From Triatoma infestans (taxonomy: Eukaryota > Arthropoda > Insecta > Hemiptera > Reduviidae), in assembly GCA_011037195.1 (NCBI GenBank), contig JAAEAF010014543.1, positions 1-64,000 of the forward strand: a stretch of 64,000 nt of DNA. Direction: 5' to 3'. This document shows positions 24,701 through 29,099 of the stretch, piece by piece. Below the pieces are notes generated by a model, which was given only the letters and a program-made list of their open reading frames with translations, did not search any database and was not told where the DNA came from. How positions within the stretch are numbered: position 1 is the stretch's first letter; each line of letters starts with the position of its first letter. Made by a program: the position numbers and the translations under genes.

Positions 24701-27677
24701 AAAAAGGTGGCACTGATTGTTACACTAAACGAGTGAATTTATTGGTTGCTGTTGAATTAAACAAGGTTTGAATGGTTGAAGCAAACAAAAACCTATAAGA
24801 AAGTAAGCCAGGACAAACACGGATAAATCTTAGGAGTCAGAGAAGAGGTCCAAGGTCCTCAGTTTGAAAATCAAGGTATCAAATTCAATATATGAGTGTT
24901 AAATCTCAAAAGATGTTTCAACAAATGCTATATAATTATGAATAATTATGCTAAGTTGATATTATAAAAATGTTTTTTTATATATAATAAAATATTTAAA
25001 GATATACAATTGAATGGTGTAATAATGACTATTTACAGTTTACAAGTACTAGTTTACTGTACCTGTAAATTGAACTTTTATTACACCATTCAATTGTATA
25101 TTTAAATATTTTATTATATATAAAAAAAGTTTTTAGAATGTCAACTCAGCATAATTATCATAATTATATAGCATTTGTTCAAACATTGTTTTCAGATTTA
25201 ACACTCATACTGTAAAAACATATTGCAATAAAAAAGAAGAAAAAAACCTCTTGAGAATAGCATGCAGAATGCTGAAACGTTGAGGTAAAAATAGAAATAT
25301 AATATAAAAATTAAAAAGGCTATTTAAACTTGAGGTTCATTATGTGTTGTTTTAACAAAACACCTATTATATAAATTAAATATTAAAGAAGTTAGCCTAT
25401 CTAACAAACATATCAAATCAAATTACAATATTGCAAGTATATGATGGCTCTAGTAACTTAATCTCTGATAACACCGTGAGTGTGATTTTTGAAAATTAGT
25501 CTACCTCAGCAAGAGCCTCTATGAAACTTCATCCTCCCGACCTATCTGGAAACAATCACAATTTTTGCGTAATTAGTTCTGCATGTAAGATGACTAGACC
25601 TATTATTATTTAAAAAATAAATAAATAGCTTATATGTATAAATATATGCCAAGCGGGTCAAAGATGCGACCTATGGTTGCTATGCGGTATTGAGTGCTAA
25701 TTTATTAATAGCAATTTAAAAATATATCCTGTTAGTGATTCCAGATCAAACCAAGTACTTTTTACTTAGGGTCTTGGATCAATTTCAAACCATGGCTGCT
25801 TGATTTCCTTTTATGATCCCTCATATTCTACTTACTCCTCTAATCCTAATAACCTAGCTCTTCATATTCTCTCATGAAACTTTTGTACTGTGTATATATA
25901 CTAGGATCATTCCCTAATCTTTTTTATAATATCAGAAGTATGTATCTTGCTATTTCTTTTCAGTCACCCCAGTCACTAGCTTACATCATCATCTTGAATG
26001 ATAGTTTCTGTGTACAACTAGCTTACAAAGCTTTTCCTTATCTGTGAACTGTTACTTATCACGTTTACATTCTTCTAGTTCTTCCAGATTTCCATTAATT
26101 TCATCAGTGGTAGATAACCAGTATGTTGTGGAAATGTTTGTGATTGTTCTAGTTTCTAGTTTGTCTGATACGATCCAGTCTTAATGTCGTATTCTGAAAG
26201 ACAAGTGTTTAGTTGCCTAATTTGATTAATTGTAACATTTTTTTACACTTCTCTTGTAATCATTTTTTTTGTAAATTTGTTAGTAATATATTATTATCGA
26301 TTATGGATTTGAAGCTTTCACAAAATGAAGTTCCAAATTCCTCAAAATTTCCAACAAAATGTAGATTCACAGATGGTAATTTTATGGGAATATTGTGGTA
26401 TATTATTTGGAAATATTAAGTTTCTGATTCGAGCCAGTTTTATTGCCGGACATCTTGGAGTAGTATTTGTTTGAATTCAAATTTTTATTGTGGTTATTCG
26501 AAAACCTTTTATTTCAATTTTAGTTAATTGATTTGTTCTGGGCTAGCTTTTGTGGCCAAATATGTTTTTAAACCTTGACCTTACAATACTGCGTTGCTTT
26601 TTTAAAGTTTCTGTAGTTGGCTTGGTTTTTATGCAACATTACATGCATTCAGTACTAAATAATATAACAGGAAAAAAATAAAGAAAGAAAAATAATGGTG
26701 ATAAGATTAATAATAAGAAATACTAATAGCTACTAGTATCAGGGTATTATGATGGGTCGGCGGACATACGTTTAACACCCGTTCCACTGTTTTTACTCTT
26801 CTATTGTCGGAGTTTTTGTTGATAAGCCACCGGTATTAATCCATAAAGCGCACAGTTTTCTCATTTTCAGTGAATTTATTCTGTTTGACCAAACAATTCT
26901 TTAGAGTTTTAAAGTTGGGCCTTTGCTGAATTATTCGATTAAAATCACAACTTCAACTTATTATTATTATTATTATTATTCCAAAGAGACTTACTAGAAA
27001 TATTTTAGAAAGTAGATAAAACCATTTAAATTCTCCTACTTATATTGATGAAATTCAAAAATTGGTAAATCTTAATAAATGTAAAAAAGGTTGAAAGGAG
27101 TGTTTGTTAGCCATATGGCCGCCATGCTGGACCCATCACAACACACTAATACTAATGTAGTATATAACTGAAATAATAAAATTGAATATAAACGAAAAAA
27201 TTTGTAAAAATAACACTTTGACGATCTATTGAATTAGACATAATGCATATATGCTAAAAAAACTTTTATTCCACTGATTTTATTTCTGCACCACACTAGA
27301 ATGCACAGTGACGCCGCAGAATTCGATACCCGCCCCCACCACGCGATAATCCCATGAATAATTAGTTTGTGTAGCTGTTTGAATGAAATTATTGTATTAA
27401 AAGAATGTCATATGATTGTTTCATATTAAAGGGATTTTTTCCCCCTTTTAATGATGAAATTTAAAATGTTTCCAAGGATACTTATTATTTTTTTTGTTTT
27501 TTGCAGCATGGACTTGAAGATCAACTTGAAATACTCGAACGAGACGAAGTAGCTGAAACAAATCAACGTAGGATGCAAGCAGATCCTTTTGATGTGGTGT
27601 TAATGAATATGGGACTGAACGCAGTAATAGATAACACAGACCCAATAGGTGCAACTTATGGATGCCGAACCAGTTAG
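665..27677 (+). CDS. WDTC1: WDTC1/adipose: WD40-TPR protein (12 exons, 5' end missing)
   Basis: Twelve exons join in phase with GT-AG junctions: 665-776, 899-1086, 2350-2545, 10951-11020, 11111-11293, 11407-11522, 17739-17866, 17942-18022, 18099-18244, 22075-22228, 22462-22654 and 27507-27677. They give about 578 residues against roughly 677 in the human protein, so the first ~80-100 residues lie upstream. Order: WD40 blades (SAAEDGLIR; AVGANDPYIRIYDRR), a blade rich in VAFGPNGNELLVNLG, three TPR-like helices pairs (NRAAAYMKREW, RCLFDLAWYDEA), a linker with GHCNTTTDIKEANFFG, then two further WD blades and a conserved tail (NQRRMQADP). In flies and mammals this protein (adipose, DCAF9) is a CUL4-DDB1 substrate receptor that restrains fat storage. 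FWDRK and IYDRR resemble DDB1-binding WDxR motifs; that is inference. Introns hold most of the mobile DNA of the left half. Confidence 0.93.
899..1086 (+). CDS. WDTC1: WDTC1 exon B
   Basis: Acceptor tttgtag, donor gtatca. It starts in phase 0 with FMPETNGEIIVTGAGDHEV and ends WSAAEDGLIR with a split arginine codon. It holds one complete WD blade plus the conserved RVKRLATAP and FWSAAEDG segments. Confidence 0.92.
1300..1430 (+). mobile_element. Possible fragment of a non-LTR reverse transcriptase
   Basis: A short stretch in a WDTC1 intron reads like the N-terminal reverse-transcriptase motif 'PxGPDGVxMQTVKAL', but it is interrupted by stops. It may belong with the retroelement C-terminus at 4490-5090, since both have a similar style. 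Too short to classify. Confidence 0.3.
1663..2175 (+). repeat. Direct repeat pair in WDTC1 intron
   Basis: A segment near 1668-1752 (containing acttctcaagcgattagcat and a following atattctgctttatctg) recurs near 2098-2172 with few changes (agcgattagcatagacaaca, then gattctgctttatctatttg). The copies lie about 430 bp apart. Origin not recognised. Confidence 0.7.
2350..2545 (+). CDS. WDTC1: WDTC1 exon C
   Basis: Acceptor tttttccag, donor gtgagt. It completes the split arginine codon, then runs QFDLRLPHS to MIKLVK. It contains EAKCLAVNP and AVGANDPYIRIYDRR, which match the vertebrate blade ending VRLYDIRM almost residue for residue. An 8.4 kb intron follows. Confidence 0.93.
2590..2870 (-). mobile_element. 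Possible degenerate non-LTR retrotransposon C-terminal fragment
   Basis: The minus strand near 2680-2760 reads like the cysteine-histidine tail of retroelement polyproteins (SPICQNCDDGV, then a VYHYLCTPC-like segment). It is followed by an A-rich stretch of AAATA repeats at 2845-2872 on the plus strand. Weak evidence. Confidence 0.3.
3060..4110 (+). repeat. Modular noncoding repeat 'M', near-complete copy
   Basis: This copy shows the order shared by the family. First comes a 5' block with 'cgtatcaaattttc', 'accggaaatatcc' and 'agcatagctcaaaaac'. Then come repeated ~330-bp modules, each with 'ccggaagt', a poly-T run, 'gattttctc', 'acaatttttt-gaaactt', 'cttttatttgaaacatttct' and 'ggggtggggtt'. 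The 3' end is 'gagtgtttcacaccagattt' just after 'gagtaatagaaag'. There is no coding potential. Ends resemble inverted CTTTCTCTTACT/AGTAAGAGAAAG seen in better copies, which suggests a non-autonomous DNA element. Confidence 0.7.
4480..5090 (+). mobile_element. Non-LTR retrotransposon C-terminal fragment (CCHC, endonuclease-like region)
   Basis: The plus strand reads RRCGREPETPAHVLGTC, a C-x2-C-x8-H-x4-C motif of the C-terminal zinc finger of R2-like and related elements. After one stop, it continues in the frame at 4662-4904 with a segment like RYADIVT and VFVLDPTI. That region is where restriction-like endonuclease elements carry their PD-(D/E) residues. More of the tail is traceable in shifted frames to about 5090. 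It is a decayed, 5'-truncated copy. R2/NeSL-type affiliation is inference. Confidence 0.6.
5250..5670 (+). repeat. Modular repeat 'M', partial copy
   Basis: Contains the family blocks 'aactcaaacttggtattcc', 'gtgcgactttactaaatgat', 'acgattttctttaaacttcg' and 'cttttatttgaaacatttt'. It stops where the I-like retroelement tail begins near 5640. Confidence 0.65.
5640..6545 (-). mobile_element. I-like non-LTR retrotransposon 3' end: RNase H and CCHC tail (copy 1)
   Basis: The minus frame 6527-6075 is an RNase H domain: a conserved FQTEVYAI segment, ICSDSHAAL, and VWVPGHMGIFGNEEVDRFA, the 'VPGHxGxxGNExAD' signature. A shifted frame continues from about 6068 to 5787 with LTGHCGL and CRLCDTEEKTPIHLMTEC (C-x2-C-x8-H-x4-C). 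The 3' UTR ends at a short (AAT)n tail near 5650, as in I elements. At least one frameshift separates RNase H from the tail. Copies 2 and 3 lie at 37480-37960 and 40494-40860. Confidence 0.8.
6558..6815. repeat. Foldback of two inverted Penelope-like terminal repeats
   Basis: The left arm (6558 to about 6680, from 'ttttccgtggtagcctgctt' to 'acaacacagactt') is the reverse complement of the right arm (about 6700 to 6815). The spacer is about 20 bp. The same unit occurs singly at 51985-52115 and 8480-8590 next to a Penelope-like C-terminus, and as another inverted pair at 40929-41217. Confidence 0.85.
6733..6770 (+). ncRNA. Hammerhead-ribozyme-like core in foldback right arm
   Basis: Order: CATC (stem I), CTGAAGA, a hairpin with GGC/GTC-type pairing, GAAA, CCGG, TC and GATG (stem I). 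All canonical catalytic-core bases are present. Stem III is only A-U and C-G around a palindromic ACCGGT. The predicted cleavage is after GTC, before GATG. One unpaired base lies between the core and stem II. The left-arm copy has GCC in place of GTC at the cleavage triplet. Confidence 0.6.
6820..6960 (+). repeat. Modular repeat 'M', short fragment
   Basis: Contains 'cttttatttggaacattta' and 'cccggaaaaattcatt', the blocks found in every module of the family. Confidence 0.5.
7165..7700. pseudogene. Tc1-family transposase with an inverted internal segment
   Basis: On the minus strand from about 7475 to 7200 the reading is AARRKPFLSAINKKK, LEFAKLH, LFTDESKFN (in a shifted frame) and a decayed GxVMVWG block, all in Tc1 order. 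The continuation is on the plus strand from about 7517: YFNILRKNLK, then FVFSQDNDPKHKA and YEWLVFNCPK. The 'gagggattgccc' sequence near 7190 and its complement near 7490 flank the turned segment. So a Tc1 copy has been partly inverted. Several stops make it a pseudogene. Confidence 0.75.
7720..8590 (+). mobile_element. Penelope-like element, internally deleted (copy 1)
   Basis: The left end (7727-7796, 'gtggttggttccgcagagct') is a terminal repeat in inverted orientation, cut short. It is joined to the end of a coding region that reads FASEQLFKTLFP then stop (about 7803-7845). A ~640-bp 3' part follows and ends in the direct terminal repeat with the ribozyme-like core at 8518. The same 3' half is found at 51250-52115. 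Reverse transcriptase is absent. Assignment rests on the GIY-YIG-type C-terminus of copy 2. Confidence 0.6.
8518..8555 (+). ncRNA. Degenerate hammerhead-like core
   Basis: Same layout as 52031-52068 (CATC, CTGAAGA, hairpin, GAAACCG, GATG), but the cleavage-side GGTC reads GAAC, so the required U is gone. Probably inactive. Confidence 0.45.
8591..10445 (+). other. WDTC1 intron, no gene seen
   Basis: AT-rich with AT dinucleotide runs near 8612-8646 and 8841-8868. Between 9580 and 10430 base composition is more balanced and short segments resemble decayed coding repeats, but no family was recognised. Confidence 0.4.
10446..10575 (-). mobile_element. SINE 3' part, copy 1
   Basis: Reading the minus strand: 'gagaacactgcccggaggca', 'tgctccgggcgcc', 'atgaccatagatgttgacg', then CCTTAAATTAC and an A-run. 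The same block occurs at 24068, 43925 and 57476. The copy at 43925 continues into a tRNA-like head, so this is the body and tail of a tRNA-derived SINE. Confidence 0.65.
10951..11020 (+). CDS. WDTC1: WDTC1 exon D
   Basis: Acceptor tcattacag, donor gtaatt. It reads SPIASSSIYEDNVPPGCVQH and ends FVPG with one carried base. This corresponds to the variable loop before the VATYVTFSPNG blade in vertebrates, where sequence is not strongly conserved. Confidence 0.85.
11111..11293 (+). CDS. WDTC1: WDTC1 exon E
   Basis: Acceptor aatatag, donor gtttgt. It contains ATYVAFGPNGNELLVNLGSE and QIYLYDI, matching the vertebrate ATYVTFSPNGTELLVNMGGE nearly exactly. It forms a WD40 blade. Confidence 0.93.
11407..11522 (+). 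CDS. WDTC1: WDTC1 exon F
   Basis: Acceptor gtttcag, donor gtatgt. It codes a low-conservation linker (GINSTSSDLSSRNKP) ending LPEHINSLKLG before the TPR region. The phase is clean on both sides. The following intron is 6.2 kb and contains the Ty3/gypsy element. Confidence 0.87.
11690..11885 (+). repeat. Modular repeat 'M', fragment
   Basis: Contains 'gtatctgacacgaaggt', 'aaccggaaatgcg' and a T-run followed by 'tttttcgctattttga', as in other copies. Incomplete at both ends. Confidence 0.45.
12074..12189 (+). repeat. 58-bp tandem duplication
   Basis: Two abutting 58-bp units, 12074-12131 and 12132-12189, each starting 'cgatctcaatccggacactt'. They differ at about one position (cttct versus ctttt). 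This suggests a recent tandem duplication at the outer edge of the foldback that follows. Confidence 0.9.
12163..12475. repeat. Foldback element with ribozyme-like core
   Basis: The left arm (about 12163-12241: 'aatgatggatga', then 'ggtctttaaaaataaa', then 'gccaacgtttcgacaaat') matches the reverse complement of the right arm (about 12408-12475: 'atttgtcgaaactttggc', 'taaagaccgaatct', 'tcatccatcat'). The spacer is about 165 bp. Confidence 0.8.
12225..12262 (-). ncRNA. Hammerhead-like core, UUGAUUA variant (degenerate)
   Basis: On the minus strand: GTC (stem I), TTGATTA, A, GACAA hairpin TTGTC, GAAA, CGTT, GGC (stem I). Stem III is the palindrome ACGT. Position 8 is U instead of the A seen in the related families, so this copy is probably decayed. 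Confidence 0.4.
12540..13490 (+). repeat. Modular repeat 'M', about three modules
   Basis: Shows 'gtcatgtgagtgtttcatatccgatttttt', read here as the 3' end of one copy. Then come a 5' block near 12813-13040 ('gatcgtatcaaattttcgaa', 'caaaacttcgttcgta') and module blocks near 13045-13200 and 13330-13450. The flanks are jumbled, so copies may be nested. Confidence 0.6.
13679..13888 (-). repeat. Ty3/gypsy 3' LTR
   Basis: 210 bp, TGTGGGGGTG on the plus strand at the outer end, CCCCCTCACA at the inner end. It is identical to the other LTR except for one extra T (cctgttat versus ccgttat). The pol frame ends exactly at its inner edge. Confidence 0.95.
13889..13904 (-). other. Polypurine tract and pol stop
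   Basis: On the minus strand 'ttgggggggagtga' lies directly before the 3' LTR, overlapping the last codons and TGA stop of pol. This purine run is the expected plus-strand primer site. Confidence 0.75.
13889..15781 (-). pseudogene. pol: Ty3/gypsy pol, 3' part: RT thumb, RNase H, integrase
   Basis: About 630 residues. It begins in the RT connection (SDLRRFLGMVNFYRP), then RNase H (LSCDASETSVGAV, TYDRELLAI, ALTDHKPL), an HHCC zinc finger (HRTSHPG to CIACQKSK), and the integrase core with D (HVHIDLIGPLP), D (RITTDQGRQFES) and E (AYHPQANGCVERMHRTL). The C-terminus has no chromodomain signature. It is intact internally, but separated from the upstream RT by a one-base frameshift near 15860-15870, where the two frames overlap around FLG. 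Called broken for that reason. Confidence 0.93.
15805..16989 (-). pseudogene. pol: Ty3/gypsy pol, 5' part: protease and reverse transcriptase
   Basis: About 394 residues. Aspartic protease signature YLIDTGAAISVLP near residues 28-40. RT fingers and palm follow with RTCGDYRRLNAQTLPDR, then FSRIDLIRAYYQIPV and the catalytic FVYLDDILVAS. The frame ends in a spurious tail after FLG because one base is missing near 15860-15870; the correct reading continues in the frame of the 13889-15781 segment. The open frame extends upstream of the first listed codon and overlaps the end of gag in the -1 frame, so no AUG of its own is required. Confidence 0.92.
16995..17606 (-). pseudogene. gag: Ty3/gypsy gag, N-terminal half deleted
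   Basis: The reading frame opens inside the 5' LTR and crosses the primer site, so its first ~50 codons are LTR-derived and not true gag. Real capsid sequence begins only near MLWLRSLPPNTQAIL, a segment normally in the second half of Ty3/gypsy capsid. A basic linker (RSRNRSRARVRSRER) and an atypical zinc-finger-like tail (LCFYHYKFGNQAKKC) follow. The matrix and N-terminal capsid coding are missing, and capsid sequence starts a few bases after the primer site. This points to an internal deletion. Confidence 0.85.
17443..17460 (-). promoter_or_regulatory. Primer binding site, tRNA-Trp
   Basis: Plus strand atcacgtcggggtcacca, one base from the 5' LTR (17461 intervenes). This is the 3' end of animal tRNA-Trp including CCA, an 18-base match from memory of the conserved tRNA-Trp acceptor and T-arm. 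Confidence 0.85.
17462..17670 (-). repeat. Ty3/gypsy 5' LTR
   Basis: 209 bp, one base shorter than the other LTR. It ends CTCACA directly before the AGAG target copy. Confidence 0.95.
17739..17866 (+). CDS. WDTC1: WDTC1 exon G (TPR)
   Basis: Acceptor tactacag, donor gtaagg. It reads GNSFFEKKCYSVAIRIYNQA and SVLYSNRAAAYMKREW, the first TPR helix pair. The vertebrate sequence is LYGNRAAAYMKRKW at this point. It follows directly on the intron holding the Ty3/gypsy element. Confidence 0.94.
17942..18022 (+). CDS. WDTC1: WDTC1 exon H (TPR)
   Basis: Acceptor aatttag, donor gtacat. It reads CGDTYAALRDCITALNYDP and ends VKAYFR. Second TPR, closely matching DALRDCLKAISLNPCHLKAHFR. Confidence 0.93.
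18099..18244 (+). CDS. WDTC1: WDTC1 exon I (TPR)
   Basis: Acceptor ttttttag, donor gtaaag. It reads LTRCLFDLAWYDEAKLTL then HFPSHAKLLACRALERDI. Third TPR and the conserved helix that follows it. Confidence 0.93.
18935..19830 (+). repeat. Modular repeat 'M', near-complete copy with clear left end
   Basis: Starts 'tactttctcttactactggt', then the 5' block 'attgtctcaaattttcgaaa' and two modules with 'gattttcttt' and 'cttttatatgaaacattttc'. It ends near 19825 with 'gagtaagtgatagtcatgtg' and 'tatcacacttc'. The initial CTTTCTCTTACT and final AGTAAG form a short terminal inverted repeat. Confidence 0.7.
19831..20870 (+). repeat. Modular repeat 'M', near-complete copy abutting the previous one
   Basis: Starts 'tagtaagaaagaagtatag', followed by 'atcgtgtcaaattttcgata' and 'agcatagctcaaaaacg', three modules, and the end 'gtaataagagaaaaatgtgt' with 'gagtgtttcacaccag'. 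It lies head-to-tail with the 18935-19830 copy. Confidence 0.7.
20985..21520 (-). repeat. Modular repeat 'M', reversed copy
   Basis: The same blocks occur in reverse complement: 'aaatatttcaaataaaagtg', 'cgattttcttaaaatttgga', 'tcttcaaataaaagtgatag' and 'agatattttggttaaacg'. Two modules are visible. Confidence 0.6.
21543..21690. repeat. Inverted repeat with a related copy at 62045
   Basis: The left arm (21548-21592, 'ctaagcagaggcagacatgt') and the right arm (21632-21682, 'cagaacatgtttgcctctgc') are complementary. A single similar arm ('ccctgaacaaaggcagccat', 'gttcaaacggagtccatcat') occurs at 62055-62110. Family not recognised. Confidence 0.65.
22075..22228 (+). CDS. WDTC1: WDTC1 exon J
   Basis: Acceptor aattttag, donor gtatgc. 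An acidic linker (DDSMDDSGELDF) leads to the highly conserved YGHCNTTTDIKEANFFG, identical to vertebrates over more than ten residues. Confidence 0.94.
22285..22375. repeat. Intronic hairpin next to the exon J donor
   Basis: The arms are 'aagcaaaaaattagttggct' with 'aaagaagaaactttt' and their complements. The loop is a short A/T stretch near 22326-22335. It starts 56 bp after the exon J donor and would form a stem of about 35 bp in the nascent RNA. Confidence 0.8.
22462..22654 (+). CDS. WDTC1: WDTC1 exon K (WD40)
   Basis: Acceptor tttgtttag, donor gtgaat. It reads DGEFIVAGSDDGSIFFWDRK, SSIVNCVQPHPTCCLLATSG and RIRLWSPRSE, two WD blades. FWDRK resembles the WDxR box used for DDB1 contact. If the donor is not used, the frame runs only 10 codons on to a stop at about 22687, and an AATAAA follows at 22779. 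Confidence 0.94.
22851..22889 (-). ncRNA. Hammerhead-like core, UUGAUAA variant (left arm)
   Basis: On the minus strand: CCTT, TTGATAA, T, GGCAT hairpin ATGCC, GAAA, CGTA, AAGG. Stem I CCUU/AAGG and stem II GGCAU/AUGCC pair fully. Stem III is the palindrome ACGU. Positions 3 and 8 are U and A instead of C and G. Confidence 0.5.
22963..23006 (-). mobile_element. Penelope-like terminal fragment inserted in the foldback
   Basis: A ~44-bp piece ('tctctgatgctttccagctc', 'tgcggaaccaaccaccataa') matches the outer terminal sequence at 7727-7770 and 40908-40945. It is flanked by a 13-bp repeat, ATATTGTTATATG, on both sides. The other arm of the foldback has the empty site. It is probably a severely truncated insertion. 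Confidence 0.7.
23432..23470 (+). ncRNA. Hammerhead-like core, UUGAUAA variant (right arm)
   Basis: CCTT, TTGATAA, T, GGC hairpin GCC, GAAA, CGTA, AAGG. Same layout as the left arm; stem II has lost two pairs (ggcat versus aagcc). Confidence 0.5.
24068..24195 (-). mobile_element. SINE 3' part, copy 2
   Basis: Contains 'actgccagcctccaggcagt' and 'gttctctcg' and 'acatcaccggacagtgac', the same order as at 43925-44010 with substitutions. No A-rich tail is clear, only 'tttcttaagacgggtcaaca'. Confidence 0.6.
24892..25209. repeat. Foldback element
   Basis: The left arm (24892-25034: 'gagtgttaaatct', 'atgctatataattatg', 'atataataaaatatttaaa', 'tacaattgaatggtgtaata') and its complement (about 25075-25209) face each other across about 45 bp. 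A ribozyme-like core lies just outside the right arm (25246-25286). Confidence 0.88.
25246..25286 (+). ncRNA. Hammerhead-like core, UUGAGAA variant (best paired)
   Basis: ACCTC, TTGAGAA, T, AGCAT, GCAGA, ATGCT, GAAA, CGTT, GAGGT. Stem I (ACCUC/GAGGU) and stem II (AGCAU/AUGCU) are each 5 bp and perfect. Stem III is the palindrome ACGU, and the cleavage base would be U. Core positions 3 and 8 are U and A. This is the clearest copy of the variant. Confidence 0.55.
25290..27506 (+). other. WDTC1 last intron, no gene seen
   Basis: A poorly coding, AT-rich region with a (TTA)n run at 26958-26980. A pyrimidine-rich acceptor (ttgttttttgcag) closes it at 27506. Confidence 0.5.
27507..27677 (+). CDS. 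WDTC1: WDTC1 exon L (last exon)
   Basis: Acceptor ttttgcag. It reads HGLEDQLEILERDEVAETNQ, then RRMQADPFDVVLMNMGL, matching the vertebrate tail NQRRMNADPLEVMLLNMGY. The stop is TAG at 27675. AATAAA signals follow at 27786 and 27823. Confidence 0.94.
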   Translation, partial: HGLEDQLEILERDEVAETNQRRMQADPFDVVLMNMGLNAVIDNTDPIGATYGCRTS

Positions 27678-27785
27678 CTTATATGAGTAATTTTTTTTTT
27701 GTTTTTTTTTTCTTTTATAAATTAATTTATATAATTTTTTCGGAACAGTTTACAACATATTTTCGGAATAATTGCCAATAATATC

Positions 27786-27828
27786 AATAAATAATTCAAA
27801 ATTTGTCAGTTTATGAGTGCTAAATAAA
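27786..27828 (+). terminator. Candidate poly(A) signals of WDTC1
   Basis: AATAAA at 27786-27791 and again at 27823-27828, 109 and 146 bp after the stop. There is a T-rich stretch downstream. Usage cannot be decided from sequence. Confidence 0.5.
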
Positions 27829-27849
27829 AATAATATTATTGATCATTCT

Positions 27850-28780
27850 GATTTTATATTTTATTACTTTAGATGATTCATTAATTTGTTTTCGTTAAAT
27901 GTTTATTTTCAAACAGTATGCTTAAATTGACATATAGTTTGTTCCAACACATCAAAGAAAGTTGCACGCGCACAGTAGAGAAAATGCGTTCCAGCTGGAA
28001 GGTTATCGTTTAGCGAACGATAACTTTTGTGTTCAAACCCTATATAGAATCGTTCGTGAACCGGTACCGGATGGTGAGTTTGATTCCCGGCTAAAAGCAA
28101 GTACTTAGTGGGACTGACTTGCGCATTGCATTTTGCAGCTTCAATATTTCTATTGTGTTAATATTGAGGAAAGTAAAACATTGTGGTTTTGTACATATTC
28201 TTGCAACTCTTAAAAATATACATTCTAGCTTATATATTAAAAACTTTAGTTTGGCCATATAATATGAAACTATAAACTAAATGCTACACCTACCGCCCAA
28301 TACATTATTCATTTCCGTTTACGAAATTCAAATTATATTTATCTCGACAACAGTAGGGTTATGAACTCTAAAATCCACAGAGCCTTAAAATTGGTTCATA
28401 AAACAGTAATAAAACTGTTCCAACTCTCCTTTAGTGCGGTACGTCTTAATACAGTGAAAGGTTAGCGTCTGCGAACAGTATCCATAAAAACTATTTCGAT
28501 AACGGTTCTGAAACGATTCCACAATTTGTGTGTTGGAACAAACTTATTATTGCTTACACTATTCAGCGGTAACATTTCCTCCATCATTAAAGCCCACTAA
28601 GTTTAAGTTAATATTTAATAAAGTATTCTCATGTGAACACAAGAAGAATAACGTTTATACCAGCTTATTATAAAAACATGTCATATTGATATCTTCGGAT
28701 ATTTTATTTATTAATTTTTTATATATAAAAATAAAGGTAGAACCAGTTTGAAGGACCAAGATATTGATAAGCCAAACAAA
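27850..28780. other. Intergenic, no gene seen
   Basis: Mixed-composition sequence. No coding segment with a recognisable motif on either strand. Confidence 0.4.
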
Positions 28781-28785
28781 AAATA

Positions 28786-28833
28786 ACAATGAGATGTTTG
28801 TACGGCAATCTGGCCGTACAAACATCTCATTGT
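28786..28833. repeat. Perfect 21-bp hairpin
   Basis: Arm acaatgagatgtttgtacgg and its exact complement, separated by about 6 bases. A relic of the same sequence ('caaatcgtcaggccttaa', 'gagatgtttatacggc') lies at 55295-55335, so it is part of a dispersed element. Confidence 0.85.
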
Positions 28834-29099
28834 AATTTTAAGGCCTGACGATTTGAATACCACTTCAACCAAAAAATAGTTTAAAGAACTCGGGAGAGAA
28901 AAACAACATATGAATTATCTGGTATTTTTTGGTAATTTATTCCTGGTCAGGATAAATTTATTAAAGTAGAGGGTTCACTTCAAAGTAATGTTTCTGCGGC
29001 TGCACATACAACCAACAACCCAACAAGTGTTAAATCAAAGAAAGAAGAAAAGTATCCTGGAGAGAATTCATTTCAACCATCTCTCAATCTACATCTTCA

